DNA from: Bacteroidaceae bacterium
GTDB taxonomy: Bacteria > Bacteroidota > Bacteroidia > Bacteroidales > Bacteroidaceae
DNA length: 18,696 nucleotides
Direction of reading: 5' to 3'
Assembly (NCBI GenBank): GCA_900772575.1
Contig: CAAHEN010000017.1
Coordinates: 1 to 18,696 of the forward strand
Part shown: piece by piece, positions 1 through 7,508 of the stretch
Layout: every line of letters begins with the position of its first letter
Position numbering within the stretch: the stretch's first letter is position 1
Notes under the pieces: model-generated
Databases searched by the model: none
The model's input: only the letters and a program-made list of their open reading frames with translations
Told to the model about the DNA's origin: nothing
Translations under genes and position numbers: made by a program

Positions 1-641
1 CCTTCTATTACGCAAGTGATCACACCGCCAATGGTGTCACCGTCAGCCCTTACTTCAGAAATCAGTCTGGTCATTTCAGCGGCCTTCTCGGGGTCGGGGC
101 AACGCACGGCGTTTTGCTCGATCAAAGTGAAATCGTACTTTTTGTAATCGCGTTCAAGGCTGATGTTGCCAACCTGGGAGGTGTAGGCCGTCACACCGAT
201 GCCAAGCTGACGCAATACCAACTTGGCAAAGGCTCCCCCGACACACCTAGCTATTGTCTCGCGAGCAGATGACCGACCTCCTCCGCGATAGTCGCGTACG
301 CCATATTTCTGCTGATAGGTAAAATCCGCATGGCTGGGACGAAATAAGTTGCGCAAGTTCTCATAGTCTGCAGAGTGCTGGTTCTCATTGCGAACTAGAA
401 AACCGATTGGGCAACCTGTTGTTTGCCCATCAAACACACCCGACAATATTTCAAGCTTGTCGGTCTCTTTTCGGGGAGTCGTCAGGGCACTCTGTCCAGG
501 TTTCCTACGGTTGAGCTCGCTTTGTATAAAATCGGTGTCGACTGCTATGCCGGCAGGCATTCCGTCTATCACCCCCCCAATGCCAGGCCCATGGCTTTCG
601 CCGAATGACGTCAGCCTGAATATATTGCCAAATGTATTCAT
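1..641 (-). CDS. aroC: Chorismate synthase, N-terminal part (cut by window edge)
   Basis: Chorismate synthase converts 5-enolpyruvylshikimate-3-phosphate to chorismate, the last common step of aromatic amino acid synthesis, using reduced FMN. Reverse-strand translation from the ATG at 641-639 starts MNTFGNIFRLTSFGESHG, which carries the first family signature (FGESHG). It later shows GGGRSSARETIA, the second signature with the conserved Ser-Ala-Arg. About 213 codons are visible, against roughly 360 in the family, so the C-terminal part lies beyond base 1. The frame is open throughout. The start is 43 nt after the slyD stop, which suggests cotranscription with slyD and dnaX. The coding strand contains a run of seven Gs at 572-578 within an intact Gly-Gly-Val stretch. 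Identity is very sure. Confidence 0.96.
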   Translation of the reverse strand, partial: MNTFGNIFRLTSFGESHGPGIGGVIDGMPAGIAVDTDFIQSELNRRKPGQSALTTPRKETDKLEILSGVFDGQTTGCPIGFLVRNENQHSADYENLRNLFRPSHADFTYQQKYGVRDYRGGGRSSARETIARCVGGAFAKLVLRQLGIGVTAYTSQVGNISLERDYKKYDFTLIEQNAVRCPDPEKAAEMTRLISEVRADGDTIGGVITCVIE

Positions 642-684
642 TCAGAACCTCTAATTATTACGTTTGTTTTCTTCTTCCCAGATG

Positions 685-1272
685 TCAGTGCTGGTGTCCA
701 CAGCCGCAACCGCAGCTGTCTCCATGCTCATGCTGGCCGTGGCAGTCGTCACCACAGCCACAGCCGCACCCCTCACCGCTCATCATGTTGATCATGCCCT
801 GCACCTCCTCATTGGTGGCTTCCCGGTTTGTCACCACCTGACCTTTGAAATGAAGTGCACGACCAGCCAAAGGGTGATTGAGATCTACCACGACCTTATT
901 GTCTTTCACTTCGAGAATCAGTCCCTGAAAACGATTGCCGTCTGCGTTCACAAGCGGGATGACGTTGCCTGGGTAAATTGTTTTGCTATCGAAATGTCCG
1001 TCAACGCAGAATATCTGCTTGTCGAGCTCGATGACGTGCTCCTGTAGATAAGGGCCATAGGCCTCATCGACGCTAAGCGTAAAGTCGAATCTCTCACCTT
1101 CTGCCAATGATTTCACCTTATTTTCAAAGGTTTCCAAGGCAATGCCCAAGTCAGAGACAAACTGAAAAGGGTGCTCTACGGGTGCCTTTTCAATCAGTTC
1201 ATGCACGCCTTTCTCATTATCGGAATAGAGTTCATAGGCTACAGTGATGTACTTGTGTGATTTTGATTCCAT
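685..1272 (-). CDS. slyD: SlyD-type FKBP peptidyl-prolyl cis-trans isomerase with Cys/His metal-binding tail
   Basis: Cytosolic prolyl isomerase and chaperone of the SlyD branch of FKBP; in other bacteria SlyD also handles nickel for hydrogenase maturation. The 195-residue protein has a split FKBP domain (about 1-72 and 125-155, with NHPLAGRALHF at 132-142) interrupted by the insert-in-flap chaperone region (about 75-122). The C-terminal tail at 165-195 has seven Cys and five His in Gly-Cys-Gly-Cys repeats on either side of an acidic/His core. An in-frame ATG at 1371 would overlap the end of dnaX and add a 33-residue extension without family resemblance, so the ATG at 1272 (MESKSHKYITVAYELY) is preferred. 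It lies 67 nt after dnaX and 43 nt before aroC, so an operon is likely. A nickel role is inferred from the tail, not shown. Confidence 0.92.
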   Translation of the reverse strand: MESKSHKYITVAYELYSDNEKGVHELIEKAPVEHPFQFVSDLGIALETFENKVKSLAEGERFDFTLSVDEAYGPYLQEHVIELDKQIFCVDGHFDSKTIYPGNVIPLVNADGNRFQGLILEVKDNKVVVDLNHPLAGRALHFKGQVVTNREATNEEVQGMINMMSGEGCGCGCGDDCHGQHEHGDSCGCGCGHQH

Positions 1273-1339
1273 GCTAGTTATATTAGTAAATTGGTATATG
1301 CTTCGGATTTCACGACAGCGGCTTTTGCGCCACTCCGTC

Positions 1340-3148
1340 TTATGCCAGTTCCAGTTTAAAGGTGTCGACAAGGCGTGAAAGCACGGCGTTCTGCTTCAGC
1401 ATCATGGTATAGACCTCGTTGCGTGTATAGGCCTTTTGATTGCTTGACCGCAGAAGACTGAAACTCAATGTGATGTGGCTGTTATGCAGGTTTTCACGCA
1501 GATAGGCCGTCAGATTGGCCCTAAGCCCTTCCATATATTGGACGACTAGATCATTCTCTACCGGCACCTCTATCGCCCAATTCTCCTTGATTTCTGGCAT
1601 CATGTTCTTCATGCGCCCAGCCATTGCCGCCTGTTCTTTGGGCAGATCTGCCGCAAAGCGATGCCAATGGTATGATAGCGCATTCTGGTCGAAGTGCTCC
1701 TCTGCCTCACCGGACCTTTCATTGGCGATGGACTTTGGATTCTGAGCTTGGGTTCGCTGGGATTCTTGCTGGCTATCATGGCTGTGACGGATGGACAAGG
1801 TCTTGGGACGCAACAGATTGGATGGCGTTGCTTGAGCGTTGCCACTTACTGGGCTTGCAAGGGGACGAGGTGAGTGAGGCGTGACAGCCTTAGGCCCTAG
1901 CTGAGGAACTGTAGGTGACTCCGCGCCTGCAGGTTGTGTGGCCGGTGTGGGTGTTGTCGGTGCTGCTACGACAGTTTTGTTGTCTGCGGCATTGGTCTGA
2001 AACAGGGGTTTAAGCTTATTCGTAGGGCCAAGCCCACAAGCCTCGTCTTCATCTGGCTGGGCGGCCTGTGCTATTTCAATCAGCGTCAGTTCGACAAGCA
2101 AGCGCTTGTTACTGCTCGTACGGTAATCGACATCACAACGGTTACAAAGTCGCAGAGCCTTATACAAGAACTTGGGCTGGCATCGAGCCGCCTGTTCCTG
2201 GTAGCGTTCACGCACATTCTTAGAAACTTCGAGCAGGCTCAGCGTCTGGGCATCCCGGCTGACCAGCAAGTCCCGGAAGTGAGAGGCCAGCCCAGTGATA
2301 AAATGATTGCCTTCAAACCCCTTGGACAATATCTCGTTGAGTGACAGAAGAAGGCTCGGAATATCCGATTTGAGCAGTGAATCAGTGATGGAGAAAAAAT
2401 AATCGTAATCCAAGACGTTGAGATCTTCGATTACGCGCTTGTAAGTGATGTTGCCACCGGTAAAACCCGCCACTTGGTCAAAGATAGACATGGCATCACG
2501 CATGCCCCCATCAGCCTTCTGCGCTATGACCGCAAGTGCGTCTTCTTCATAGTTGATGCCTTCGGCGTCGGCCACGTGCCTCAGGTGTCCGATGATGTCG
2601 GCCACTTCCATTCGGTTAAAATCAAAGATCTGACAACGGCTGAGAATGGTGGGGAGAATCTTATGCTTCTCAGTGGTGGCAAGAATGAAGACGACATGTG
2701 CGGGAGGCTCCTCAAGAGTCTTTAGGAATGCATTGAAGGCAGCCTGGGACAGCATGTGAACCTCATCAATGATGTAGACTTTGTAGCGTCCGACCTGGGG
2801 CGGTATCGATACTTGGCTGATGAGCTGCCGGATGTCTTCTACCGAGTTGTTGGAAGCGGCATCCAGCTCATAGATATTATAATTGCGCCCTTCGTTGAAA
2901 GCTACACAGCTCTCACATTCTCCACAGGCCTCACCGTTCGTCTTGGGGTGAAGGCAATTGATGGTCTTTGCAAAGATGCGGGCACAAGTCGTTTTGCCCA
3001 CGCCACGCGGGCCACAGAACAAATAAGCGTGAGCCAATTTGCCTGTAGATATTGCATTCTTCAGTGTAGTGGTCAGTGCGGCCTGTCCTACGACAGAATC
3101 GAACGTCGCCGGACGATATTTGCGGGCTGATACAATATAGTTATCCAT
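1340..3148 (-). CDS. dnaX: DNA polymerase III subunit gamma/tau
   Basis: Clamp-loader ATPase that opens and loads the beta sliding clamp and organises the replisome. The 602-residue protein shows the AAA+ order expected for DnaX: Walker A GPRGVGKT (46-53); a zinc site of four cysteines (C65, C75, C78, C81); Walker B IIDE (126-129); sensor 1 around ATTEKHKI (157-164); the SRC arginine-finger motif (170-172); and sensor 2 GGMRDAMS (214-221). After about residue 370 comes a Pro/Thr/Ser/Gln-rich linker (to about 490), then a shorter C-terminal domain that probably contacts the polymerase as in tau. No obvious A-rich slippery site for a short gamma form was noticed. A TAnnTTTG box lies 57 nt upstream of the ATG. 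The gene heads a likely dnaX-slyD-aroC operon. Confidence 0.97.
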   Translation of the reverse strand: MDNYIVSARKYRPATFDSVVGQAALTTTLKNAISTGKLAHAYLFCGPRGVGKTTCARIFAKTINCLHPKTNGEACGECESCVAFNEGRNYNIYELDAASNNSVEDIRQLISQVSIPPQVGRYKVYIIDEVHMLSQAAFNAFLKTLEEPPAHVVFILATTEKHKILPTILSRCQIFDFNRMEVADIIGHLRHVADAEGINYEEDALAVIAQKADGGMRDAMSIFDQVAGFTGGNITYKRVIEDLNVLDYDYFFSITDSLLKSDIPSLLLSLNEILSKGFEGNHFITGLASHFRDLLVSRDAQTLSLLEVSKNVRERYQEQAARCQPKFLYKALRLCNRCDVDYRTSSNKRLLVELTLIEIAQAAQPDEDEACGLGPTNKLKPLFQTNAADNKTVVAAPTTPTPATQPAGAESPTVPQLGPKAVTPHSPRPLASPVSGNAQATPSNLLRPKTLSIRHSHDSQQESQRTQAQNPKSIANERSGEAEEHFDQNALSYHWHRFAADLPKEQAAMAGRMKNMMPEIKENWAIEVPVENDLVVQYMEGLRANLTAYLRENLHNSHITLSFSLLRSSNQKAYTRNEVYTMMLKQNAVLSRLVDTFKLELA

Positions 3149-3206
3149 GGTGATGGGGAAATCCTGTTGAAGGGGGGGTGCCTCGGCAGTGGCAACTCGC
3201 TTGCTG

Positions 3207-3237
3207 CAAATTTAGGCAAAACAAGCGAGGTAGGAAA
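3207..3237 (-). promoter_or_regulatory. Probable dnaX promoter
   Basis: On the minus strand TAAATTTG (3214-3207) matches the Bacteroidota -7 consensus TAnnTTTG exactly. TTTC (3237-3234), one mismatch from the -33 TTTG, lies 19 nt upstream, which is the usual spacing. The box is 57 nt from the dnaX ATG. The -33 region falls inside the eamA terminator hairpin, so the terminator and promoter overlap. The leader between box and start contains seven consecutive Cs on the minus strand (Gs at 3172-3178 on plus). Confidence 0.65.
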
Positions 3238-3248
3238 GCCTCGCTTGT
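3221..3248 (-). terminator. Rho-independent terminator after eamA
   Basis: A perfect 10-bp stem, ACAAGCGAGG (3221-3230) with CCTCGCTTGT (3239-3248), encloses an 8-nt loop. On the minus strand the stem is followed by TTTTG. On the plus strand it is followed by GTTTTTTC, so it could work in both directions, but only minus-strand genes flank it. It lies 97 nt past the eamA stop; that gap shows only a small CGCC-TCAT-GGCG hairpin at 3261-3272. Confidence 0.8.
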
Positions 3249-3345
3249 GTTTTTTCACTTCGCCTCATGGCGTAAGGACCGTGCAAAGGTCACATTATGC
3301 CTTGGCGACACTAGCCATAGTGTATTGAACCTGCATTGTTGTCAC

Positions 3346-4305
3346 CTATGAATCTCCTTCAGGTGCACTGTTTTTGGCATGGTATGCATCAAGCTCTGTA
3401 CGGCTCCTACTGATGGTGACCAGGCTGACACCACCGAAAATCAATATGACAGCCATACCCTTGGCCATATTGAAACTGTCCATTCCCAAGCTTATGGCTA
3501 CGATGCAAGCCACGATTGGCTGTATATAATTGTACATGCCGGCTACTGTCGGGCGAAGAGTCTTTTGACCTATGACAACAAACATGTAACTCAGAAACGT
3601 GCCGACCACAACAATGAAGGCTATGCTGCCCCAAGCCGTCGGTGTGAAACTCTGCCACGACGCCACAGCCATGTCGCTATAGCAGAACGGAAGCATACAT
3701 ACAAAGGCATAGGTGAACATCCACTTCATCAGCGTTACAAGGGAGTACTTGTTGACAAAGTTCTTATAGAGCACAATATACAGGGCATAACTCAGCTGTG
3801 CCAGCAATACAAGCATGTCGCCCAAGATATGTGATATATTGCTGTCGCCGGATTTCACATTGTTGGCCTGGGTTCCACCCAAAATAAGGAGCAAGGCCCC
3901 ACAAGCGCCGAAAGCAATGCCCAATACTTTCTTGCCCGTGATTGGTTCCTTGAGGAAGAAAGCAGCGAGCACCATGGCCCATAACGGCATACTGGTGGTG
4001 ATGATTGAGGCGTCGGCGGGTGAAGACAGTCCGACCCCAAAGATGAAGCACCCTTGGTTGAGGACGATTCCTAGCATTGAAGCTCCTAACAAGCGGGCCA
4101 GATCCTTGTGATTGACGTGTTCTTGAGGGAGAAAGAACGATATCATCCAGAAGAGGAGCATCGCACCCGCCATTCGCATGGTGCTGAGTAGGAGAGGGGT
4201 TACAAAGCCGCCGATCATCAACAATTTGGAAAGCGGCGACATCAATCCCCACGAGACATTGGCCATGAGCATAGCGGCGTGTCCCTTTATCATGTTCTTA
4301 TCCAT
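3346..4305 (-). CDS. EamA/DMT-superfamily transporter
   Basis: Inner-membrane permease of the drug/metabolite transporter superfamily; members export amino acids, metabolites or drugs, and the substrate cannot be read from sequence. The 319-residue protein is hydrophobic throughout and fits the ten-helix, two-repeat EamA plan. The first repeat is about 8-142, with the typical helix 3-4 stretch ADASIITTSMPLWAMVLAAF followed by FLKEPITGKKVLG. The second is about 160-300, beginning with ISHILGDMLVLLAQLSYALY and including RPTVAGMYNYIQPIVA. It ends in a short polar tail. The ATG at 4305 gives MDKNMIKGHAAMLMANVSWG, the usual start just ahead of helix 1. The gene stands alone between the groL terminator and its own terminator. 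No clear TAnnTTTG box was found upstream. Confidence 0.9.
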   Translation of the reverse strand: MDKNMIKGHAAMLMANVSWGLMSPLSKLLMIGGFVTPLLLSTMRMAGAMLLFWMISFFLPQEHVNHKDLARLLGASMLGIVLNQGCFIFGVGLSSPADASIITTSMPLWAMVLAAFFLKEPITGKKVLGIAFGACGALLLILGGTQANNVKSGDSNISHILGDMLVLLAQLSYALYIVLYKNFVNKYSLVTLMKWMFTYAFVCMLPFCYSDMAVASWQSFTPTAWGSIAFIVVVGTFLSYMFVVIGQKTLRPTVAGMYNYIQPIVACIVAISLGMDSFNMAKGMAVILIFGGVSLVTISRSRTELDAYHAKNSAPEGDS

Positions 4306-4333
4306 TGCATTTATATTGGATATTTGCGCTTAT

Positions 4334-4386
4334 TCCCAACACAGCACCCACCAAGAAATGAATCCAGCATCGATGTGCTGTTGGGA
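4334..4386. repeat. Imperfect inverted repeat upstream of eamA
   Basis: TCCCAACA-CA-GCAC (4334-4347) pairs with GTGCTGTTGGGA (4375-4386) apart from a 2-nt bulge, with 27 nt between the arms. A direct repeat GGGATAGC follows at 4383-4390 and 4394-4401. The block lies between the groL terminator and the eamA start. It could be a leader hairpin of eamA or a binding site; the sequence does not decide. Confidence 0.4.
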
Positions 4387-4405
4387 TAGCGTAGGGATAG
4401 CATAA

Positions 4406-4451
4406 AAGCACCGCTCCAACGAAGGTTTAGATCCTTGCTGAAGCGGTGCTT
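4406..4451 (-). terminator. Rho-independent terminator after groL
   Basis: AAGCACCGCT (4406-4415) pairs perfectly with AGCGGTGCTT (4442-4451). The 26-nt loop has a small AAGG/CCTT inner stem. On the minus strand the 3' arm runs into TTTTATGC. It begins 63 nt past the groL stop. Confidence 0.82.
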
Positions 4452-4514
4452 CTTTTATTGTTGTCTAATCTGCGCTCATATCTTCAAGATAAGGCTAAGA
4501 CATCATGAGTGGTA

Positions 4515-6152
4515 TTACATCATGCCACCCATACCACCCATACCAGCGGCGCCCATCGGCATCTCAGGCTTATCTTCCTTCTTGTCACAGATGACGCACT
4601 CGGTTGTCAGGAACATACCTGCGACGCTGGCGGCATTTTCAAGCGCGACTCTGGTTACCTTTGCAGGGTCAACGACACCCGCAGCACGCAAGTCACCGAA
4701 AGTCTCGGTCTTGGCATTGTAACCGAAGTTGCCTTCGCCCTCACGTACCTTGTTGACGATGACAGCACCTTCAAGTCCGGCATTTGCGCAAATCTGTCGC
4801 AGCGGCTCCTCGATGGCGCGACGCACGATAGCAATACCTGTTGTCTCATCGGCGTTGTCACCCTTGAGGCCTTCGAGGGCTTTCTGAGCGCGGATGTAAG
4901 CTACGCCGCCACCAGTGACGATACCTTCCTCAACGGCTGCGCGTGTGGCACAAAGGGCATCATCGCAACGATCCTTCTTCTCCTTCTGTTCGGTCTCGCT
5001 GGCTGCGCCGACTTCAAGTACACATACACCACCGGAAAGCTTGGCCAGACGCTCCTGAAGCTTCTCCTTGTCGTAAGAGCTTGTCGTGTTGGCAATCTCG
5101 TTTTTGATTTGGTTGATGCGCTCTTGAATCTGCTCTTTGGCGCCGATGCCATCAACGATCGTCGTATTGTCTTTCGTGATGGTGACCTTGTCGGCAGAAC
5201 CCAGCATATCGAGCGTAGCCTGTTCGAGCTTCAGGCCCTTCTCCTCACTGATGACAACACCACCAGTCAAGATTGCGATGTCCTCGAGCATGGCCTTGCG
5301 ACGGTCGCCGAAGCCAGGAGCTTTGACAGCGCAAATCTTCAACTGCGTACGTAGGCGATTGACGACAAGTGTCGTGAGTGCCTCACTGTCGACATCCTCT
5401 GCGATGACGAGCAAGGGGCGGCCACTCTGTACGGCGGGTTCCAAGATGGGCAGGAAGTCCTTCAGGTTTGAGATCTTCTTATCATAGATGAGAATGTAGG
5501 GTTTCTCCATGACACATTGCATCTTCTCTGCATCGGTGACGAAGTAGGGAGACAGATAGCCACGATCGAACTGCATACCTTCGACGGTCTTCAAGACTGT
5601 GTCACGGCCCTTGGCATCTTCAATTGTAATGACGCCATTGACACTTACAGCGCGCATGCCATCTGCGATCAACTTACCGATTTCGGCGTCGTTATTTGCG
5701 GAGATGGTGGCCACCTGCTCAATCTTATCGTAGCTCTCCTCAACCTGTTCAGCCTGGTTCTTGATGCTCTCGACGACCTTGGTCACAGCCTTGTCGATAC
5801 CACGCTTTACATCAAGCGGGTTGGCACCTGCGGCTACATTCTTCATGCCTTCGGTCAATATGGCCTGAGCCAGCACTGTGGCAGTTGTAGTGCCATCGCC
5901 GGCATCGTCACCGGTCTTCGAGGCAACACTCTTGACAAGCTGTGCACCAGCATTCTGGAATGCGTCTTCGAGTTCGATTTCCTTGGCCACGCTGACGCCG
6001 TCCTTTGTGATACGTGGGGCACCGAATTTCTTATCGATGACCACATTGCGTCCTTTCGGGCCCAGTGTTACTTTCACTGCGTTTGCCAAAGCGTCAGCGC
6101 CTTCACGAAGCTGTTCGCGGGCTTCTACATCGTATTTTATCTCTTTTGCCAT
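4515..6152 (-). CDS. groL: Chaperonin GroEL (60 kDa)
   Basis: ATP-driven cytosolic folding chamber: two seven-membered rings that work with the GroES lid. The 545-residue length is normal. Visible hallmarks are MAKEIKYDVEAR at the start, the nucleotide-binding TLGPKGRNV (29-37), TKDGVSVAKE (49-58), GDGTTTATVLAQAI (85-98) with the catalytic-region Asp, and the Gly-Met-rich C-terminal tail ending GMGGMGGMM. It starts 38 nt after groS, the classic bicistronic arrangement. Preceding sequence is A-rich with no Shine-Dalgarno motif. No CIRCE element was seen upstream of the pair, so HrcA-type control is not supported here. Confidence 0.99.
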   Translation of the reverse strand: MAKEIKYDVEAREQLREGADALANAVKVTLGPKGRNVVIDKKFGAPRITKDGVSVAKEIELEDAFQNAGAQLVKSVASKTGDDAGDGTTTATVLAQAILTEGMKNVAAGANPLDVKRGIDKAVTKVVESIKNQAEQVEESYDKIEQVATISANNDAEIGKLIADGMRAVSVNGVITIEDAKGRDTVLKTVEGMQFDRGYLSPYFVTDAEKMQCVMEKPYILIYDKKISNLKDFLPILEPAVQSGRPLLVIAEDVDSEALTTLVVNRLRTQLKICAVKAPGFGDRRKAMLEDIAILTGGVVISEEKGLKLEQATLDMLGSADKVTITKDNTTIVDGIGAKEQIQERINQIKNEIANTTSSYDKEKLQERLAKLSGGVCVLEVGAASETEQKEKKDRCDDALCATRAAVEEGIVTGGGVAYIRAQKALEGLKGDNADETTGIAIVRRAIEEPLRQICANAGLEGAVIVNKVREGEGNFGYNAKTETFGDLRAAGVVDPAKVTRVALENAASVAGMFLTTECVICDKKEDKPEMPMGAAGMGGMGGMM

Positions 6153-6190
6153 GATTGCTTTATTTTTCCGTGTTTATGTATTTGATGAAC

Positions 6191-6463
6191 TTAAGCTAGC
6201 ACTGCGAGCACATCGCTCTGACGCATGATCAGATATTTCTCTCCGTCAAGTTCTACTTCAGTGCCGCTATATTTACCATAGAGGACATTGTCACCTGCTT
6301 TGAGCACCATTGCTTCATCTTTGGTTCCGCATCCTACTGCCAAGACTTCACCCTGTAGAGGCTTTTCCTTAGCGGTGTCGGGAATGATGATGCCACCTAC
6401 GGTTTTCTCTTCTGCGGGAGCGGGCTTGACAAGCACGCGATCTGCTAATGGTTTGATGTTCAT
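6191..6463 (-). CDS. groS: Co-chaperonin GroES (10 kDa)
   Basis: Heptameric lid that caps GroEL and triggers release of substrate into the folding cavity. The 90-residue protein begins MNIKPLADRVLVKP and contains the mobile-loop region that docks on GroEL (about 17-32, with GGIIIP at 23-28). It continues with GEVLAVGCG (38-46) and ends YLIMRQSDVLAVLA, all typical. First gene of the groS-groL operon, with a TAnnTTTG box 72 nt upstream of its ATG. Confidence 0.98.
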   Translation of the reverse strand: MNIKPLADRVLVKPAPAEEKTVGGIIIPDTAKEKPLQGEVLAVGCGTKDEAMVLKAGDNVLYGKYSGTEVELDGEKYLIMRQSDVLAVLA

Positions 6464-6534
6464 GATTTCGTTTATTAATGTGTTGTAATATTCCGATTAT
6501 GCCCAAGCCTTTCGACTGGGCACCCGTTTGATGC

Positions 6535-6542
6535 CAAAAGTA
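6535..6542 (-). promoter_or_regulatory. Probable -7 box of the groS-groL promoter
   Basis: TACTTTTG on the minus strand (6542-6535) matches TAnnTTTG. No good -33 TTTG is found at 19-21 nt. Between the box and groS the leader holds the inverted repeat GCCCA...TGGGC at 6501-6521. The other divergent start is on the plus strand at 6731. Confidence 0.5.
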
Positions 6543-6580
6543 TGCCAATTCCAAGAAACTGACAGCGCAAAAGGCGCTTG

Positions 6581-6598
6581 GCATGACATGCATGACAT
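6581..6598. repeat. Two tandem copies of a 9-bp motif between divergent promoters
   Basis: GCATGACAT occurs twice head to tail at 6581-6589 and 6590-6598, next to a hairpin AGCGC-aaaag-GCGCT at 6564-6578. The block lies upstream of the groS -7 box and about 100 nt before the plus-strand -7 box. It could be a regulator site serving either promoter; this is inference. Confidence 0.35.
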
Positions 6599-6695
6599 TC
6601 TGGCAGCGGGTTTTGTGCATTCAGGGTGCCGTCCGCCTAACACGTCTGGCCGACGAATGCACGGGTCTTGTGTGGCTGATATCGCTTTTTTGTGT

Positions 6696-6703
6696 TACCT
6701 TTG
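6696..6703 (+). promoter_or_regulatory. Probable -7 box for the plus-strand gene
   Basis: TACCTTTG matches TAnnTTTG and lies 27 nt upstream of the ATG at 6731. No clear -33 TTTG is seen at the usual spacing. The box argues against the earlier in-frame ATG-like start at 6692, which would lie upstream of the -7 element. Confidence 0.5.
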
Positions 6704-6730
6704 TTCGCACTAACTTTAGCAACAATCATT

Positions 6731-7174
6731 ATGAACATATCCGAACAGACCAAGCAACAGATAGCTCGCGCTTTACGTAAGGCTGCTGAAAAATTTCCGG
6801 CCAATCCGGAAGTCTATCCACTGACCGATATCTGCATTCAAGTCAAGCAGGAAAGTGGCGAGATGCTCATTCTGAACGACAATGACCAAGAACTGACGCG
6901 TTGTGTCATCGAGGCATGGATCGGCAATACAAGTGAGACTTTTTACGATGACATCCAACCTCTGATTCGACAGGTCATCAAGGAAAACGCTGATATCACG
7001 GAGCACTTCAATATCAGCAAGCCCTATAACTTTGTGCTTATGGACGATGATGGGGATTTTATTTGTGACTTGTATATTGTCGACGATGAAACCATCATAC
7101 TCAGTGATGAGCTCATGGAGGGACTCAGTGAAGAGCTCGACCGGATCTGGGCAAAACTTGAACAAGATGGCTGA
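6731..7174 (+). CDS. Unrecognised acidic protein of 147 residues
   Basis: I do not recognise a family with certainty. The protein starts MNISEQTKQQIARALRK and ends LDRIWAKLEQDG. It has no signal peptide or membrane segment, so it is probably cytosolic. It is acidic, especially the C-terminal half: DDDGDF, DDETIILSDELMEGLSEELD. It looks like a compact alpha/beta domain: an N-terminal helix, strands such as DICIQVK and EMLILND, a helical middle (DIQPLIRQVIKENADI), then strands NFVLMDDDG and LYIVDDETIIL and a final helix. An upstream extension of 13 residues is possible but would begin within the promoter. It is the only plus-strand gene and is divergent from groS, so shared regulation is possible but unproven. 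The coding call rests on frame length, sensible composition and a promoter match. Confidence 0.8.
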   Translation: MNISEQTKQQIARALRKAAEKFPANPEVYPLTDICIQVKQESGEMLILNDNDQELTRCVIEAWIGNTSETFYDDIQPLIRQVIKENADITEHFNISKPYNFVLMDDDGDFICDLYIVDDETIILSDELMEGLSEELDRIWAKLEQDG

Positions 7175-7360
7175 ATTTTCGGCCATGCTAGCGCATGTGG
7201 CTATACGCCAACCGATCAAGAGTCATGAGACTGAGATGGCACCATAAAATAGAGTAGGTGTCACTGCCAGTTCACTTTTTAGTCCTACTAGCTCCATCAC
7301 ACATTAATACATTTAACTATTCGCCGAGGTTGCGAATGTTAAAACATGACGACGGACAAA

Positions 7361-7417
7361 CTTTCCTAGGGCTAATTTGAATTAGCTCGGAGCAAATTTT
7401 TCCGAACCCTAGGGAAG
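7361..7417 (+). other. Compact branched inverted repeat, possible structured RNA
   Basis: An outer 11-bp stem, CTTTCCTAGGG (7361-7371) with CCCTAGGGAAG (7407-7417), encloses two adjacent hairpins: CTAATT-TG-AATTAG (7372-7385) and TCGGA/TCCGA (7387-7391, 7401-7405). Only single-nt linkers remain (7386, 7406). The one imperfect outer pair is T-G when read on the plus strand but A-C on the minus strand, so a plus-strand RNA would be fully paired. No T-run follows, so it is not a standard terminator. It could be the 3' UTR of the plus-strand gene, a small RNA or a mobile-element end. Confidence 0.4.
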
Positions 7418-7477
7418 TCCCGCTGAAATCTAGACCTATTTTTGCCATATTCTGACAATATAGGCGACCAAGGAGTG

Positions 7478-7508
7478 CAAAAAAGGAGCATCCATGCGGA
7501 TGCCCCTT
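7478..7508 (-). terminator. Rho-independent terminator after relA
   Basis: On the minus strand AAGGGGCATCC (7508-7498) pairs with GGATGCTCCTT (7493-7483) through one G-U pair and a GCAT loop, followed directly by TTTTTTG. It is 265 nt past the relA stop, an unusually long trailer, but no other gene intervenes. Confidence 0.8.

Noticed and set aside
572..578. G7 tract in aroC, and G7/C7 in the dnaX leader (3172-3178), as phase-variation sites
   Set aside because: aroC is in frame across the tract and essential-type; the dnaX tract is in the leader. They also show that runs of this length occur by chance here, which weakens tract length alone as evidence for the barrel gene.
1273..1371. Longer start for slyD at 1371
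   Set aside because: It overlaps the end of dnaX and adds a Trp/Arg-rich stretch unlike any FKBP; the 1272 start matches the family.
4509..5354. Long plus-strand frame opposite groL
   Set aside because: It is antisense to a fully conserved groL gene and arises from its codon bias; the product has no protein-like features.
6185..6220. CIRCE-like string TAGCACTGCGAGCAC near groS
   Set aside because: It lies at the 3' end of the groS coding region, not upstream, and does not form the TTAGCACTC-N9-GAGTGCTAA inverted repeat.
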